Of a stretch of DNA of 12,934 nt, positions 1-7,274 are shown piece by piece. Both the position numbers and the translations under genes were made by a program. Under the pieces are notes generated by a model. It was not told the origin of the DNA and searched no databases. It was given only the letters and a program-made list of their open reading frames with translations. The first letter of the stretch is position 1. Every line of letters starts with the position of its first letter. This DNA comes from Methanoculleus sp. UBA208 (GTDB lineage: Archaea > Halobacteriota > Methanomicrobia > Methanomicrobiales > Methanoculleaceae), in assembly GCF_002498065.1 (NCBI RefSeq), contig NZ_DAFZ01000014.1, positions 1 to 12,934 on the forward strand, given 5' to 3'.

Positions 1-17
1 GAAGAACTTCGTTCTTC
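1..17. repeat. Perfect short inverted repeat
   Basis: GAAGAAC at 1-7 and GTTCTTC at 11-17 are exact reverse complements around a three-base TTC loop. No T-tract follows it on the plus strand. The minus-strand side is cut off by the window edge, so its role as a terminator, repeat end or chance hairpin cannot be decided. Confidence 0.5.
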
Positions 18-71
18 TCGAGCTCCTGCCCTACGGCCAGTCGCTCTCCCCAATGGCGATAAACGATGCGT

Positions 72-96
72 GCCCCTTTCCCGACAGGGGCTTTTT
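72..96 (+). terminator. Hairpin plus T5, terminator-like
   Basis: GCCCCT at 72-77 pairs with AGGGGC at 86-91 around an eight-base loop. TTTTT at 92-96 follows directly, which is the classic intrinsic terminator shape on the plus strand. It would end a plus-strand transcript entering from the left of the window, converging on the glycan operon. The 5' arm could instead pair with AAAGGGGC at 122-129, so the structure may not be a simple terminator. Confidence 0.45.
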
Positions 97-146
97 GGGA
101 CGGCTTCGCTATCAAGGCCGTAAAGGGGCCCGTCCTTAGACATCGC

Positions 147-151
147 AAAAA
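147..151 (-). terminator. Oligo-T just after the operon stop
   Basis: On the minus strand a run of five T lies 14 bases after the TGA that ends the last operon gene. Archaeal RNA polymerase can terminate at short T-runs without a strong hairpin, so this is the first candidate end for the operon transcript. A five-base run is weak evidence by itself. Confidence 0.3.
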
Positions 152-165
152 TTGGTTGGACTGTT

Positions 166-2313
166 TCACAACCCGACCCGCCCGGGATCGATCTCCCCGG
201 GCACCCCGGTATCGATCGACTCCCATGCCGCAAACGTCGCGAGCGTCGTCGCGACACTGCCGGCGAAGTCCGGCTCCTCGCCCTTCACGAACGCCAGGAG
301 CTCCTCGGCAAACCCTTTCTCCTGGGCGAGCCACCGCCTCTCCCTTGCTGCCTTTCCGTCCCGCCGGAGCTCGAGGTCGCGGAAGTCGGTGATCCTCCCG
401 ACGGCGTTGTCGCAGAAGACCTCGACCGTCTCTTTGGCGTAGGAGCGGTCGCCGAGCGTCGTGTAGGTGACGGTGCCGAGCGACCCGTCGTCGAAGGTCA
501 GGGTTGCCTGGAAGTTGTCGTACTTCCGGAGGGTCCCGGTCGGCTCGATGGCCCGGGCGTAGACCTGGACCGGCCGTGCTCCGGTGATGTACTGCATGAA
601 GTCGATGAAGTGGCAGCACTCCGATATCAGCATGCCGCCGCCCTGCTCGTCGTCGTGCACCCAGTGCCCGGGCGGGATCTGTCCGGCGTTGACGCGGTAG
701 TGCAGGACCATCGGTGTCGCCCTGTTCCCGAAGAACTCCTTCATCCTCCGCGAGAGCGGAGAGTGGCGCCGGTTGAACCCGACCGTCAGCCGCTGCCCGG
801 CCTCCTTCCACGCCGCGACGATCTGACGGAGCCCGTCGATATCGGTTGCGAGCGGCTTTTCTACGAAGACGTCTTTTCCGGCACGCAATGCGTCGATCGC
901 CATGGGCGCGTGGAGGTCGTTTCGAGTCGCAATCATCACCGCGTCGATGTCGGGGTCCTCGAGGATCCTGTGGTAGTCGGTGGTGCAGTAGGCGAACCCG
1001 TACTTCTTCGCCACCGCGTGCGCCGAGAGCCCCGTCGCGGTCGCGAGGCCCCCGAGGTTCACCGGGAGTCCCGTCAGGTGGGGGTAGAGGGCGCTCTGGG
1101 CGTGGACTCCGGCACCGATGCACCCGAGCGTCCGGGCCCCGGCCGGAACCTTTCGCCTCCGTGCCCCGGGCTCCGGGAGGCGGGTGACGGTGCCGGAGGC
1201 GCCCGAACCGTTCGGACTGTACTGCAGGAGGACCCCGATAAACCGCTCTTTTCCGGTGTTGATGAGGTTGTAGGCTTCCGGCGCCTCCTCGAGCGGGAAG
1301 GTGTGGGTGATCAGGCGATCGAGGTCGATCCTCTTCTGCCGCACCAGTTCCAGGAACGCCTCCATGTTCCTCCGCTCCGTCCACCGGACGTAGATGGGGT
1401 AGTCGATCCCCCGCTCCTCGTAGTTCCGGTCGTAGCGGCCGGGGCCGTAGGACCGGGAGACGACGACTTCCGCCTCCTTCTCGTAAAAGACATCCCGGGG
1501 CACGTTCATCCCTATGTTCCCGACGACCACAACCCTGCCCTTATCCCTGACTAGGCGGCCGGCGGCCTCGATGGGGGCGCTCGACCGGGTGGCCGCGGTG
1601 ATGACGACCGCGTCCGCGCCGAACGGCGAGAAGGCGTTCATCCTCTCGGCGAGGCCGTCGTAGTTCGAGACGACGTCGGCACCGAGGCTTGTTGCGAGCG
1701 CAAGTTTCTCCCGGTCGATATCGATCCCGATCACCCGGCACCCCGCGGCTTTGAGGATCTGCACGGTTAAAAGCCCGATCAGCCCGAGCCCGATCACCGC
1801 GACGTTCTCGCCCACCGCTATTCTCGCGTTCCGGACACCGTGCATCGCGATCGACCCGACGGTCGTGAACGCCGCTTCCTTAAAGCCGACGCCGTCGGGG
1901 ATCCTGACGCAGAGGTTCTTCGGGACCGCGACGTATTCGGCGTGCACCGCGTACCCGGCCCCGGCGCAGGCGACGCGGTCGCCGACCTCGAAGTCGTCGG
2001 ATCCGGTCGTCACAACGGTGCCCGCACAACTGTAGCCGAGCGGTTCCGGTTTTGCAAGGCGGCTCATCGCCTGCTGGTATGCCGAGAGGGGGCCGTCCGT
2101 CCCGACCTTCTGGAGAACTTTCTTCACGTCGTCGGGCCGGGCTTTCGCCTTGCCGACGAGCGACTGCTGTGCGAGGTTGATCAGCGACGACTCCGTGCCG
2201 GCGCTGATGAGGGAGTAGGCGTTCTCGACGACGACCCCCCTCGTTACGGCGGGAACGGGGACGTTCTCCACCTGAATAGACCCTGACTGCAGGTCGAGTA
2301 ATACCTGTTTCAT
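166..2313 (-). CDS. Two-domain oxidoreductase: MDR dehydrogenase fused to Gfo/Idh/MocA
   Basis: The 715-residue protein has two NAD(P)-binding halves. Residues 1-365 look like a medium-chain (zinc-alcohol dehydrogenase type) dehydrogenase with GYSCAGTV near 93-100, GDRVACAG at 111-118 and the nucleotide loop GLGLIG at 175-180. A polar linker covers about 366-393. Residues 394-715 look like a Gfo/Idh/MocA oxidoreductase with GCIGAG at 397-402, VEKP at 484-487 and a GGGMLISECCHFID segment at 558-571. Such two-domain proteins are known from surface polysaccharide clusters, but their substrate is generally unassigned; a nucleotide sugar or glycan-linked sugar is my inference. I chose the ATG at 2313 because it forms an ATGA overlap with the upstream stop and has GGGGGGAA five bases before it; an ATG five codons earlier (2328) lies within that purine-rich stretch. 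It is the last gene of the operon. Confidence 0.9.
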   Translation of the reverse strand: MKQVLLDLQSGSIQVENVPVPAVTRGVVVENAYSLISAGTESSLINLAQQSLVGKAKARPDDVKKVLQKVGTDGPLSAYQQAMSRLAKPEPLGYSCAGTVVTTGSDDFEVGDRVACAGAGYAVHAEYVAVPKNLCVRIPDGVGFKEAAFTTVGSIAMHGVRNARIAVGENVAVIGLGLIGLLTVQILKAAGCRVIGIDIDREKLALATSLGADVVSNYDGLAERMNAFSPFGADAVVITAATRSSAPIEAAGRLVRDKGRVVVVGNIGMNVPRDVFYEKEAEVVVSRSYGPGRYDRNYEERGIDYPIYVRWTERRNMEAFLELVRQKRIDLDRLITHTFPLEEAPEAYNLINTGKERFIGVLLQYSPNGSGASGTVTRLPEPGARRRKVPAGARTLGCIGAGVHAQSALYPHLTGLPVNLGGLATATGLSAHAVAKKYGFAYCTTDYHRILEDPDIDAVMIATRNDLHAPMAIDALRAGKDVFVEKPLATDIDGLRQIVAAWKEAGQRLTVGFNRRHSPLSRRMKEFFGNRATPMVLHYRVNAGQIPPGHWVHDDEQGGGMLISECCHFIDFMQYITGARPVQVYARAIEPTGTLRKYDNFQATLTFDDGSLGTVTYTTLGDRSYAKETVEVFCDNAVGRITDFRDLELRRDGKAARERRWLAQEKGFAEELLAFVKGEEPDFAGSVATTLATFAAWESIDTGVPGEIDPGRVGL

Positions 2314-3500
2314 GCATGTTCCCCCCATACTCCCGACTGGCTGAGACAGTCGAGCATCTCCGATGTCATGAAGAGATCGGGGTAGTTGTTCGACGGTTCC
2401 ACGGTCGACGTCCGGATCCCGAGCAGCCGGCAGAGCGCCTCAAAAGACTGCGTCTCCGCGGTCCTGCCGTAACGCCTGCGGGCTATCTCGCGGTACATGC
2501 CGTAGCCGAACCGGAACGCCCGGTGCCGTAGCGGATACCTCCCGAGCGACGCCGTCTTTGCTGCCGTGGCGACGGACGGGACGAGATCGATCCAGGCCCC
2601 CGGCTCCCACCGGGGGGCGAGCCCCTGCACGTTCTTATCGAGCCAATCAAGGCAGAGGTCGGCGTGCTCCCGGTACCGGTCGTCCGTCCGGGAGGCATAG
2701 ACAAAGGAGGCCTGGGCGAACGCGTACGCCCCGGAAAGGTAGTAGGCGAAGGACAGCCCGCTCTTCGACCAGTCGAACCGTCCGTCGGGGCGCTGGGCAT
2801 CTGCGAGCCACCGGGCACCTTTCGCGAGGCTTTCGTCAATTCGGTCGTCGTGGAGCACGTCGTTTATCTTCGCCAGGTAGTACATCGTCACCCCCTGGTA
2901 GTGCACGCAGGGGAGTTTGAAGACGTACGGGTAGGTCCCCTTATCGACGGCGTAGGGGTAGACGCCGCATTTACACTGGTGACGGACGATGTTCTCCACC
3001 GCCCGCAGCGCCGCCGCCCGGGCGCCCTCGTCGCCGTAGCGCTCCGCATACCGGGCAAGGAACGCCCCGCAGGATGCGTCGACGTTCAGGTGGTCGGCGG
3101 TATATCCCGAGGACTTCAGGAAGCAGCCCGGTTTCCTTTCGGATGCGACAACGAAGTCCCGGGCCTTCCGGAGCACCTCTTCGTGCGGGTACCGGTCCGC
3201 CGCCTCCAGGAGCGCGTCGCCGATAAACGCGGTGATCAGTGCCGAAGGCTCGTTGTAGTTGACATGGATCTCGTTGTAGGACCCGTCCGGGTTCTGGCAT
3301 GCCGCGACATAGTTCAGGATCGGGCCCACGAGCGGGTCCCCGCCCGACCGGAGCATCGCTTTGCAGACCTCGGCGTGCACGCGGTTCCGGATGATGCCGA
3401 AGACCGGGTCGCGGATGTACGCGGCCTCGCCGTCGTCGACGGCGAGTTCGCGGACCTCCCCGGTAACCCGGGAAAGAAGCGTTGTCAGGCGCCCGTCCAT
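2310..3500 (-). CDS. Unknown protein, alpha/alpha-toroid-like, glycan operon
   Basis: I do not recognise this 396-residue protein as a named enzyme. It has no signal peptide or membrane segment. Two similar short motifs, QNPDGSYNE at 69-77 and QRPDGRFDW at 236-244, sit before helical stretches and resemble repeats of alpha/alpha toroids (terpenoid-cyclase-like or six-hairpin glycosidase-like folds). Other notable spots are HVNYNEPSAL at 79-88, CKCGVYPYAVDKGTYPY at 176-192 and CVHYQG at 198-203, rich in Cys, His and Tyr. By context it could be a polysaccharide lyase, epimerase or hydrolase acting on a uronic-acid glycan, but that is inference. The start at 3500 has GAGAGGA four bases upstream and overlaps the preceding glycosyltransferase gene by 16 bases. 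Its stop overlaps the next start by four bases, so translation is probably coupled on both sides. Confidence 0.85.
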   Translation of the reverse strand: MDGRLTTLLSRVTGEVRELAVDDGEAAYIRDPVFGIIRNRVHAEVCKAMLRSGGDPLVGPILNYVAACQNPDGSYNEIHVNYNEPSALITAFIGDALLEAADRYPHEEVLRKARDFVVASERKPGCFLKSSGYTADHLNVDASCGAFLARYAERYGDEGARAAALRAVENIVRHQCKCGVYPYAVDKGTYPYVFKLPCVHYQGVTMYYLAKINDVLHDDRIDESLAKGARWLADAQRPDGRFDWSKSGLSFAYYLSGAYAFAQASFVYASRTDDRYREHADLCLDWLDKNVQGLAPRWEPGAWIDLVPSVATAAKTASLGRYPLRHRAFRFGYGMYREIARRRYGRTAETQSFEALCRLLGIRTSTVEPSNNYPDLFMTSEMLDCLSQSGVWGEHA

Positions 3501-4693
3501 GTCATCCTCTCGATATACTGCTTCAGTTTCAGGGCGACCGATCGCCGGTCGTAGTGCTCCGCGACGTACTCCCGGCCCCGGCGGCCCATCTCCTCCATCC
3601 TCTCCGGGTCGTCTAGGAGCGCCGAGAGCGTCGCGGCGATCGCTTCCGGGGTGTTATCGGCGATGACCCCCCCGCCCGACTCCTTTGCAAGATGGGCAAT
3701 CTCGCCGCTTCCGCAGCCGACGAAGGGTATCCCGCACGCCATGTACTCGTAAGCCTTGGTGGGGGCGGCGTACTCGAGGTTCTCGAGCCTCTTTAAGGGC
3801 GCCACCCCCACGAGCGATTCGGAGAGCAGCCTCGGGATCTCCTCACGCGGAAGAGTGCCCGTAAAGACGATCGAGTCGGTCAGGCTCTCCGCTTTCACCA
3901 GCTTCTCGAGGTGTTTCCTCGTATCACCGTCGCCGACGATGAGGAACTTCAGGTTGTAGGTGCCGTTCATCGACTTGACGGCGAGGGCCACCTTATCGAG
4001 GTCCTGGGCATGTCCGACGTTGCCGGCGTAGACAATCTGCCGCTTCTTTTCGCCGTTCGTGGGGCGGAAGAAGTCGGTGTTGACACCGTTCGGGATCAGC
4101 TCCATCGGGGCCGTGACCCGGTAGCGCGACGAGATCCTCCGCCCGAGCTCTTCCGTCGTGACCCCGACGAGATCCGCCTGCGAAAGGCACATCTGCTCGA
4201 ACCTCCGGCTCATCCTCTCGTAGATGCTCCCCTCCCGGATGAAACCGAGACTTATCGATGCGTCGATCCAGAGGTCGCGGATGTCAAGGATCCACTTCAC
4301 GCGTGACGTCCGTTTCAGGACATACCCGGGGATCCCGGTGAAGAGGGGCGGTGACGACGTGACGATCGCATCGAACCGGCTCCGGGCGGTAAGGAGCCAG
4401 AGTGCGGCGTGGAGCGGGAAGAGGAGGTAGTAGGCCATCCTGCTTGCAAACCCAGGGTCCCCCGAGCCCGGCTGCCAGGTCCAGAGATGTACAACCCGGA
4501 TTCCGTCGACCTCCTGCACGTCCGACCGTTTCCAGGTGCGGGGGAACGAGCCGGTGGGAAACGTGGGGTGCGGCGCGAGCACGGTCACGCCGATGCCCAG
4601 TTTTGCAAGATGCACGGCGGTATCATATATGCGCGATGCGTTTCCTGACTTTTCTGGTGGAAAATGTTGTGATACGATGCATACCTGTTTCAT
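3485..4693 (-). CDS. Family 4 glycosyltransferase (GT-B, WbuB-like)
   Basis: This 402-residue cytoplasmic glycosyltransferase should transfer a sugar from a nucleotide donor to a growing lipid-linked glycan. The N-terminal Rossmann-like half starts MKQVCIVSQHFPPEKSGNA, typical of the GT4 family including WbuB-type N-acetyl-fucosamine transferases. YAGNVGHAQ at 222-230 opens the C-terminal half, and PTKAYEYMACGIPFV at 311-325 is the GT4 donor site with Lys313 and Glu316. A hydrophobic stretch at about 88-102 may rest on the membrane. The open frame extends 89 codons upstream, but that extension is Arg/Pro/Ser-rich, has no family match I can see and would run past the stop of the preceding gene. 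GAGGAG at 4698-4703 sets the start at 4693. The actual donor and acceptor sugars cannot be read from sequence. Confidence 0.92.
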   Translation of the reverse strand: MKQVCIVSQHFPPEKSGNASRIYDTAVHLAKLGIGVTVLAPHPTFPTGSFPRTWKRSDVQEVDGIRVVHLWTWQPGSGDPGFASRMAYYLLFPLHAALWLLTARSRFDAIVTSSPPLFTGIPGYVLKRTSRVKWILDIRDLWIDASISLGFIREGSIYERMSRRFEQMCLSQADLVGVTTEELGRRISSRYRVTAPMELIPNGVNTDFFRPTNGEKKRQIVYAGNVGHAQDLDKVALAVKSMNGTYNLKFLIVGDGDTRKHLEKLVKAESLTDSIVFTGTLPREEIPRLLSESLVGVAPLKRLENLEYAAPTKAYEYMACGIPFVGCGSGEIAHLAKESGGGVIADNTPEAIAATLSALLDDPERMEEMGRRGREYVAEHYDRRSVALKLKQYIERMTWTGA

Positions 4694-4697
4694 GCAA

Positions 4698-4703
4698 CTC
4701 CTC
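4698..4703 (-). promoter_or_regulatory. Ribosome binding site fixing the GT4 start
   Basis: GAGGAG on the minus strand lies four bases before the ATG at 4693. It supports that start over the far upstream ATG at 4960, which would lie inside the dehydrogenase gene. Confidence 0.7.
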
Positions 4704-4763
4704 GTGATATCTGGATGCTGTTGCCGGAGGCCGGCCGGTCCTTTCCCTGTCAAGGTGCGGTGG

Positions 4764-6137
4764 CTAAAGGAAATCCTCCCGCCCGTTCGGAGAGAGCAGG
4801 GAAATGGACGGCGGTGATGGGGATGCGATCGAACGCGCAGCGCCTGCGGGATACAGGCTTGCGGGGGCCGTGATCTCATCCAGCGGCGCCTGCTGCACCG
4901 ACGAACCGTCACCCAGCACGCGGACGGCAAAACCCTGTCCGGTCCACTTCTCGTGGTCAAGGATGTTGCGGGCGTCGATGACGAACTTCGTTCTCATCCG
5001 AAGCGCTGCCGGTTCGATCGTGCGGAAGCAGTCATGATCGGTTAGGATAACGATACAGTCGCTCCCGGCCGCTGCGTCCCGGGCGTCCATGAGGGGGTGC
5101 GGGAATTCCGCCACGTGCGGATCGTGGCATCTGATGGCATACCCCTCGTTTTCGGCGAGCTGGATGAATTTAAATGCCGGGCTCTCCCGCGTGTCGCCGA
5201 TATTGCCCTTGTAGGCGACACCGAAGATGCTGATCGTCGGGTTTCTGATGCCGGAAAGCAGGCTGCGGGTGACGTGCAGAACATAATTCGGCATGGAATC
5301 GTTGACTTCCCGCGCCGTGGAGACCATTTTGCACCGCGTTGAGTTCTCGGTCAGGAACCAGGGGTCGATGGCGATGCAGTGACCCCCGACGCCCGGGCCG
5401 GGGTTGAGGACGGTGACCCGGGGGTGCTTGTTCGCAAGGGCGATGGCCTCCCAGACATTGATCCCGCACTCCTCCGCGAGCTGGGCGAACTCGTTCGCGA
5501 GCGCGATGTTCACGTCGCGGCAGGTGTTCTCCATCAACTTGACGAACTCCGCTGTCCGCGCATCAGTCTGGTATATCTGCCCGCGAACGAAGGTCTGGTA
5601 GATCGAGGTCGCCCGGTCGGTGGAGTCCCGGTCGTATCCGCCGATGATGCGGCTGTTGCCCGCCATCTCCTGCAGGGTCCGCCCCGGGATTGCCCGCTCG
5701 GGACAGTGGGCGTACAGGAAGTCTCCGACGGCGAAACCGCTCTTCTCGAGTCTCGGGATGACGACCCGTTCGCTGGTTCCGGGCGGGACGGTCGATTCGA
5801 GGATAACCAGGTTTCCCCCGGCAAGGTGGGGGGCGATCATGTCGGCTGCTTTCTTGACGTACGAAAGGTTCGAGACCTTTGTTGCCGGATCCAGGGGTGT
5901 CGGCACGGCAATCAGGAAGACGTCCGCGGCCTCGGGCTGGGTCCTCGCGCAAAACCGCTCTTTAGCCTCGCGATACAGATCCTCCAGCCCCGGTTCCCTG
6001 AACGGCAGGTTCCCGTGGTTCAGACTGTCCACCACATCTTGCTTCACGTCGACGCCTACAACATCCGCTCCGTGAGCCGCAAACAGCAGTGCGGTCGGCA
6101 ATCCTATGTATCCTAATCCCATCACGCAAATCTTCAT
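4764..6137 (-). CDS. wecC: UDP-N-acetyl-D-mannosamine 6-dehydrogenase
   Basis: This enzyme oxidises C6 of UDP-ManNAc twice with NAD+ to give UDP-ManNAcA. The N-terminal Rossmann motif is GLGYIGLP at 7-14. CPER at 145-148 and KLMENTCRDVNIA at 200-212 (Lys200, Asn204) are conserved in the family. GPGVGGHCIAIDPWF at 247-261 carries the catalytic Cys254, and its wording fits the UDP-ManNAc branch rather than UDP-glucose dehydrogenase. YKGNIGDTRESP at 309-320 opens the C-terminal domain. The visible protein is 457 residues, with a Pro/Ser/Ala-rich tail after about 411 that goes beyond the usual family end. AAGGAAG six bases before the ATG at 6137 decides the start, trimming 18 codons. It follows the 2-epimerase by 19 bases, matching the pathway order. 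A sister activity on UDP-GlcNAc or another UDP-HexNAc cannot be fully excluded. Confidence 0.93.
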   Translation of the reverse strand: MKICVMGLGYIGLPTALLFAAHGADVVGVDVKQDVVDSLNHGNLPFREPGLEDLYREAKERFCARTQPEAADVFLIAVPTPLDPATKVSNLSYVKKAADMIAPHLAGGNLVILESTVPPGTSERVVIPRLEKSGFAVGDFLYAHCPERAIPGRTLQEMAGNSRIIGGYDRDSTDRATSIYQTFVRGQIYQTDARTAEFVKLMENTCRDVNIALANEFAQLAEECGINVWEAIALANKHPRVTVLNPGPGVGGHCIAIDPWFLTENSTRCKMVSTAREVNDSMPNYVLHVTRSLLSGIRNPTISIFGVAYKGNIGDTRESPAFKFIQLAENEGYAIRCHDPHVAEFPHPLMDARDAAAGSDCIVILTDHDCFRTIEPAALRMRTKFVIDARNILDHEKWTGQGFAVRVLGDGSSVQQAPLDEITAPASLYPAGAARSIASPSPPSISLLSPNGREDFL

Positions 6138-6156
6138 GTGCATCTTCCTTGAACTG

Positions 6157-7236
6157 TCATTGGGACCGTGCGGCCGCACAGACCATGACAATCATTTTTC
6201 CGGCGATTCCGTCACCGTAGGGGTTCTTCCAGCCGGACTTCCAGGCAGCTATCGAGCGGACCCCTTCAAGGATCTTCCCTGAGTCGGCCCCCACGAGGAT
6301 GTTCGATCCGACATCCAGCGTCTCGGGCCGCTCCGTGTCGTAGCGCATCGTAGCACAGGGGACGCCGAGAACGCAGGTCTCTTCCTGGACGCCGCCGGAA
6401 TCGGTCAGCACGAGTTTCGCCTGCGACTCCAGCTGCAGGAACTCCAGGAACCCGAAGGGTTTGGTAAGGTTCAACCCGTCGACACCGATGCCCAGTTCCT
6501 TAATCCTTTTCTCGGTCCTCGGGTGGACCGGGAAGACGACCGGCAGGGAGAACTCTTTCTGCACCCCCTCAAGCCCTTTCAAGATCTCTTTGAGCCGTGT
6601 CCGGTTGTCCACGTTCTCCTGCCGGTGGGCGGTGACGAGGAAGTACTCACGGGGCTCGAGGTCGAGGTCTTTTAAAACGTTGCTTTTTTTCTTCGATAGG
6701 TCGAGGTTCTGGTATATCGCATCGACGACGGTGTTGCCGGTCACGCAGATCTTCCGGTCCACGATGCCCTCCGCGAGGAGGTTCTTCCGGGCGCTCTCTG
6801 TCGGGGCAAAGAGATAGTCCGAGATATGATCGGTGAGCACCCGGTTGATCTCCTCGGGCATCCAGCGGTTGAAACTCCGGAGACCCGCTTCGATGTGCCC
6901 CACCCGCACATGCAGTTTCGATGCCGCGAGGGCCCCGGCCATGACGGTGTTCGTGTCCCCCTGCACCAGGACGACGTCGGGCGACTCCTTTTCGAGGACG
7001 TCCTCGACACCGGTCATGATCTTCGCCGTCTGGCCGGCGTGAGTCCCGGAACCCACATCGAGGCTGTATTCCGGGTCCGGAAGTTCAAGCTCCTCGAAGA
7101 AGAGCCGGTCCATCTCGTAGGAGTAGTGCTGCCCGGTATGAAGGATAAAGTAATCAATACTCCTGCGTTCGCACTCCCTGATGACGGGAGACATCTTGAT
7201 GATCTCCGGCCGTGTGCCGAGTATCACTCCGATCAT
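6157..7236 (-). CDS. wecB: UDP-N-acetylglucosamine 2-epimerase (non-hydrolysing)
   Basis: This cytoplasmic enzyme interconverts UDP-GlcNAc and UDP-ManNAc and feeds the dehydrogenase encoded next. The 359-residue length is normal for the family. Visible motifs in order are GTRPEIIKMSP at 7-17, QGDTNT at 92-97, GHIEAGLRS at 113-121, PEEINR at 127-132, TAHRQEN at 202-208, HPR at 238-240, DSGGVQEE at 279-286 and TERPET at 301-306. Asp94, Glu116, Glu128 and His204 fall where the family has catalytic or nucleotide-binding residues. GGAGAGGTG at 7241-7249 precedes the ATG at 7236, so the 14 extra codons upstream are not used; they reach to the end of the preceding glycosyltransferase gene. The archaeal gene could also carry a lineage-specific name, but the function is clear. 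Confidence 0.95.
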   Translation of the reverse strand: MIGVILGTRPEIIKMSPVIRECERRSIDYFILHTGQHYSYEMDRLFFEELELPDPEYSLDVGSGTHAGQTAKIMTGVEDVLEKESPDVVLVQGDTNTVMAGALAASKLHVRVGHIEAGLRSFNRWMPEEINRVLTDHISDYLFAPTESARKNLLAEGIVDRKICVTGNTVVDAIYQNLDLSKKKSNVLKDLDLEPREYFLVTAHRQENVDNRTRLKEILKGLEGVQKEFSLPVVFPVHPRTEKRIKELGIGVDGLNLTKPFGFLEFLQLESQAKLVLTDSGGVQEETCVLGVPCATMRYDTERPETLDVGSNILVGADSGKILEGVRSIAAWKSGWKNPYGDGIAGKMIVMVCAAARSQ

Positions 7237-7274
7237 TCTACACCTCTCCTCTGCATCGTGCCTTTCACCCCTGC

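Larger units (their letters stand above)
1..165. other. Left-edge intergenic region, no supported gene
   Basis: This stretch lies downstream of the six-gene minus-strand operon. An open frame on the minus strand runs from an ATG at 143 to the window edge (47 codons, Arg/Ser-rich at the end), and a frame on the plus strand runs from base 2 to a stop near 139. Neither has a visible ribosome binding site or a recognisable domain. The region is rich in self-complementary segments, listed separately. It may be the edge of a structured or dispersed repeat, or the 3' end of a plus-strand gene lying outside the window. Confidence 0.5.

Noticed and set aside
610..1554. Plus-strand open frame of 314 codons, opposite the two-domain oxidoreductase
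   Set aside because: It is antisense to a gene with clear family motifs, is rich in Arg, Pro, Val and Asp as expected for GC-rich shadow frames, and shows no domain.
2664..3554. Plus-strand open frame of 296 codons, opposite the toroid-like gene
   Set aside because: It has shadow-frame composition and no recognisable motif. The minus-strand gene has a good ribosome binding site, operon overlaps and a coherent protein, so it is the better choice.
4694..4960. 89-codon N-terminal extension of the GT4 gene
   Set aside because: It would overlap the end of wecC, has shadow-like composition, and a strong ribosome binding site lies directly before the family-typical start at 4693.
5379..6116. Plus-strand open frame of 245 codons, opposite wecC
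   Set aside because: It is antisense to a well-supported dehydrogenase and has no domain of its own.
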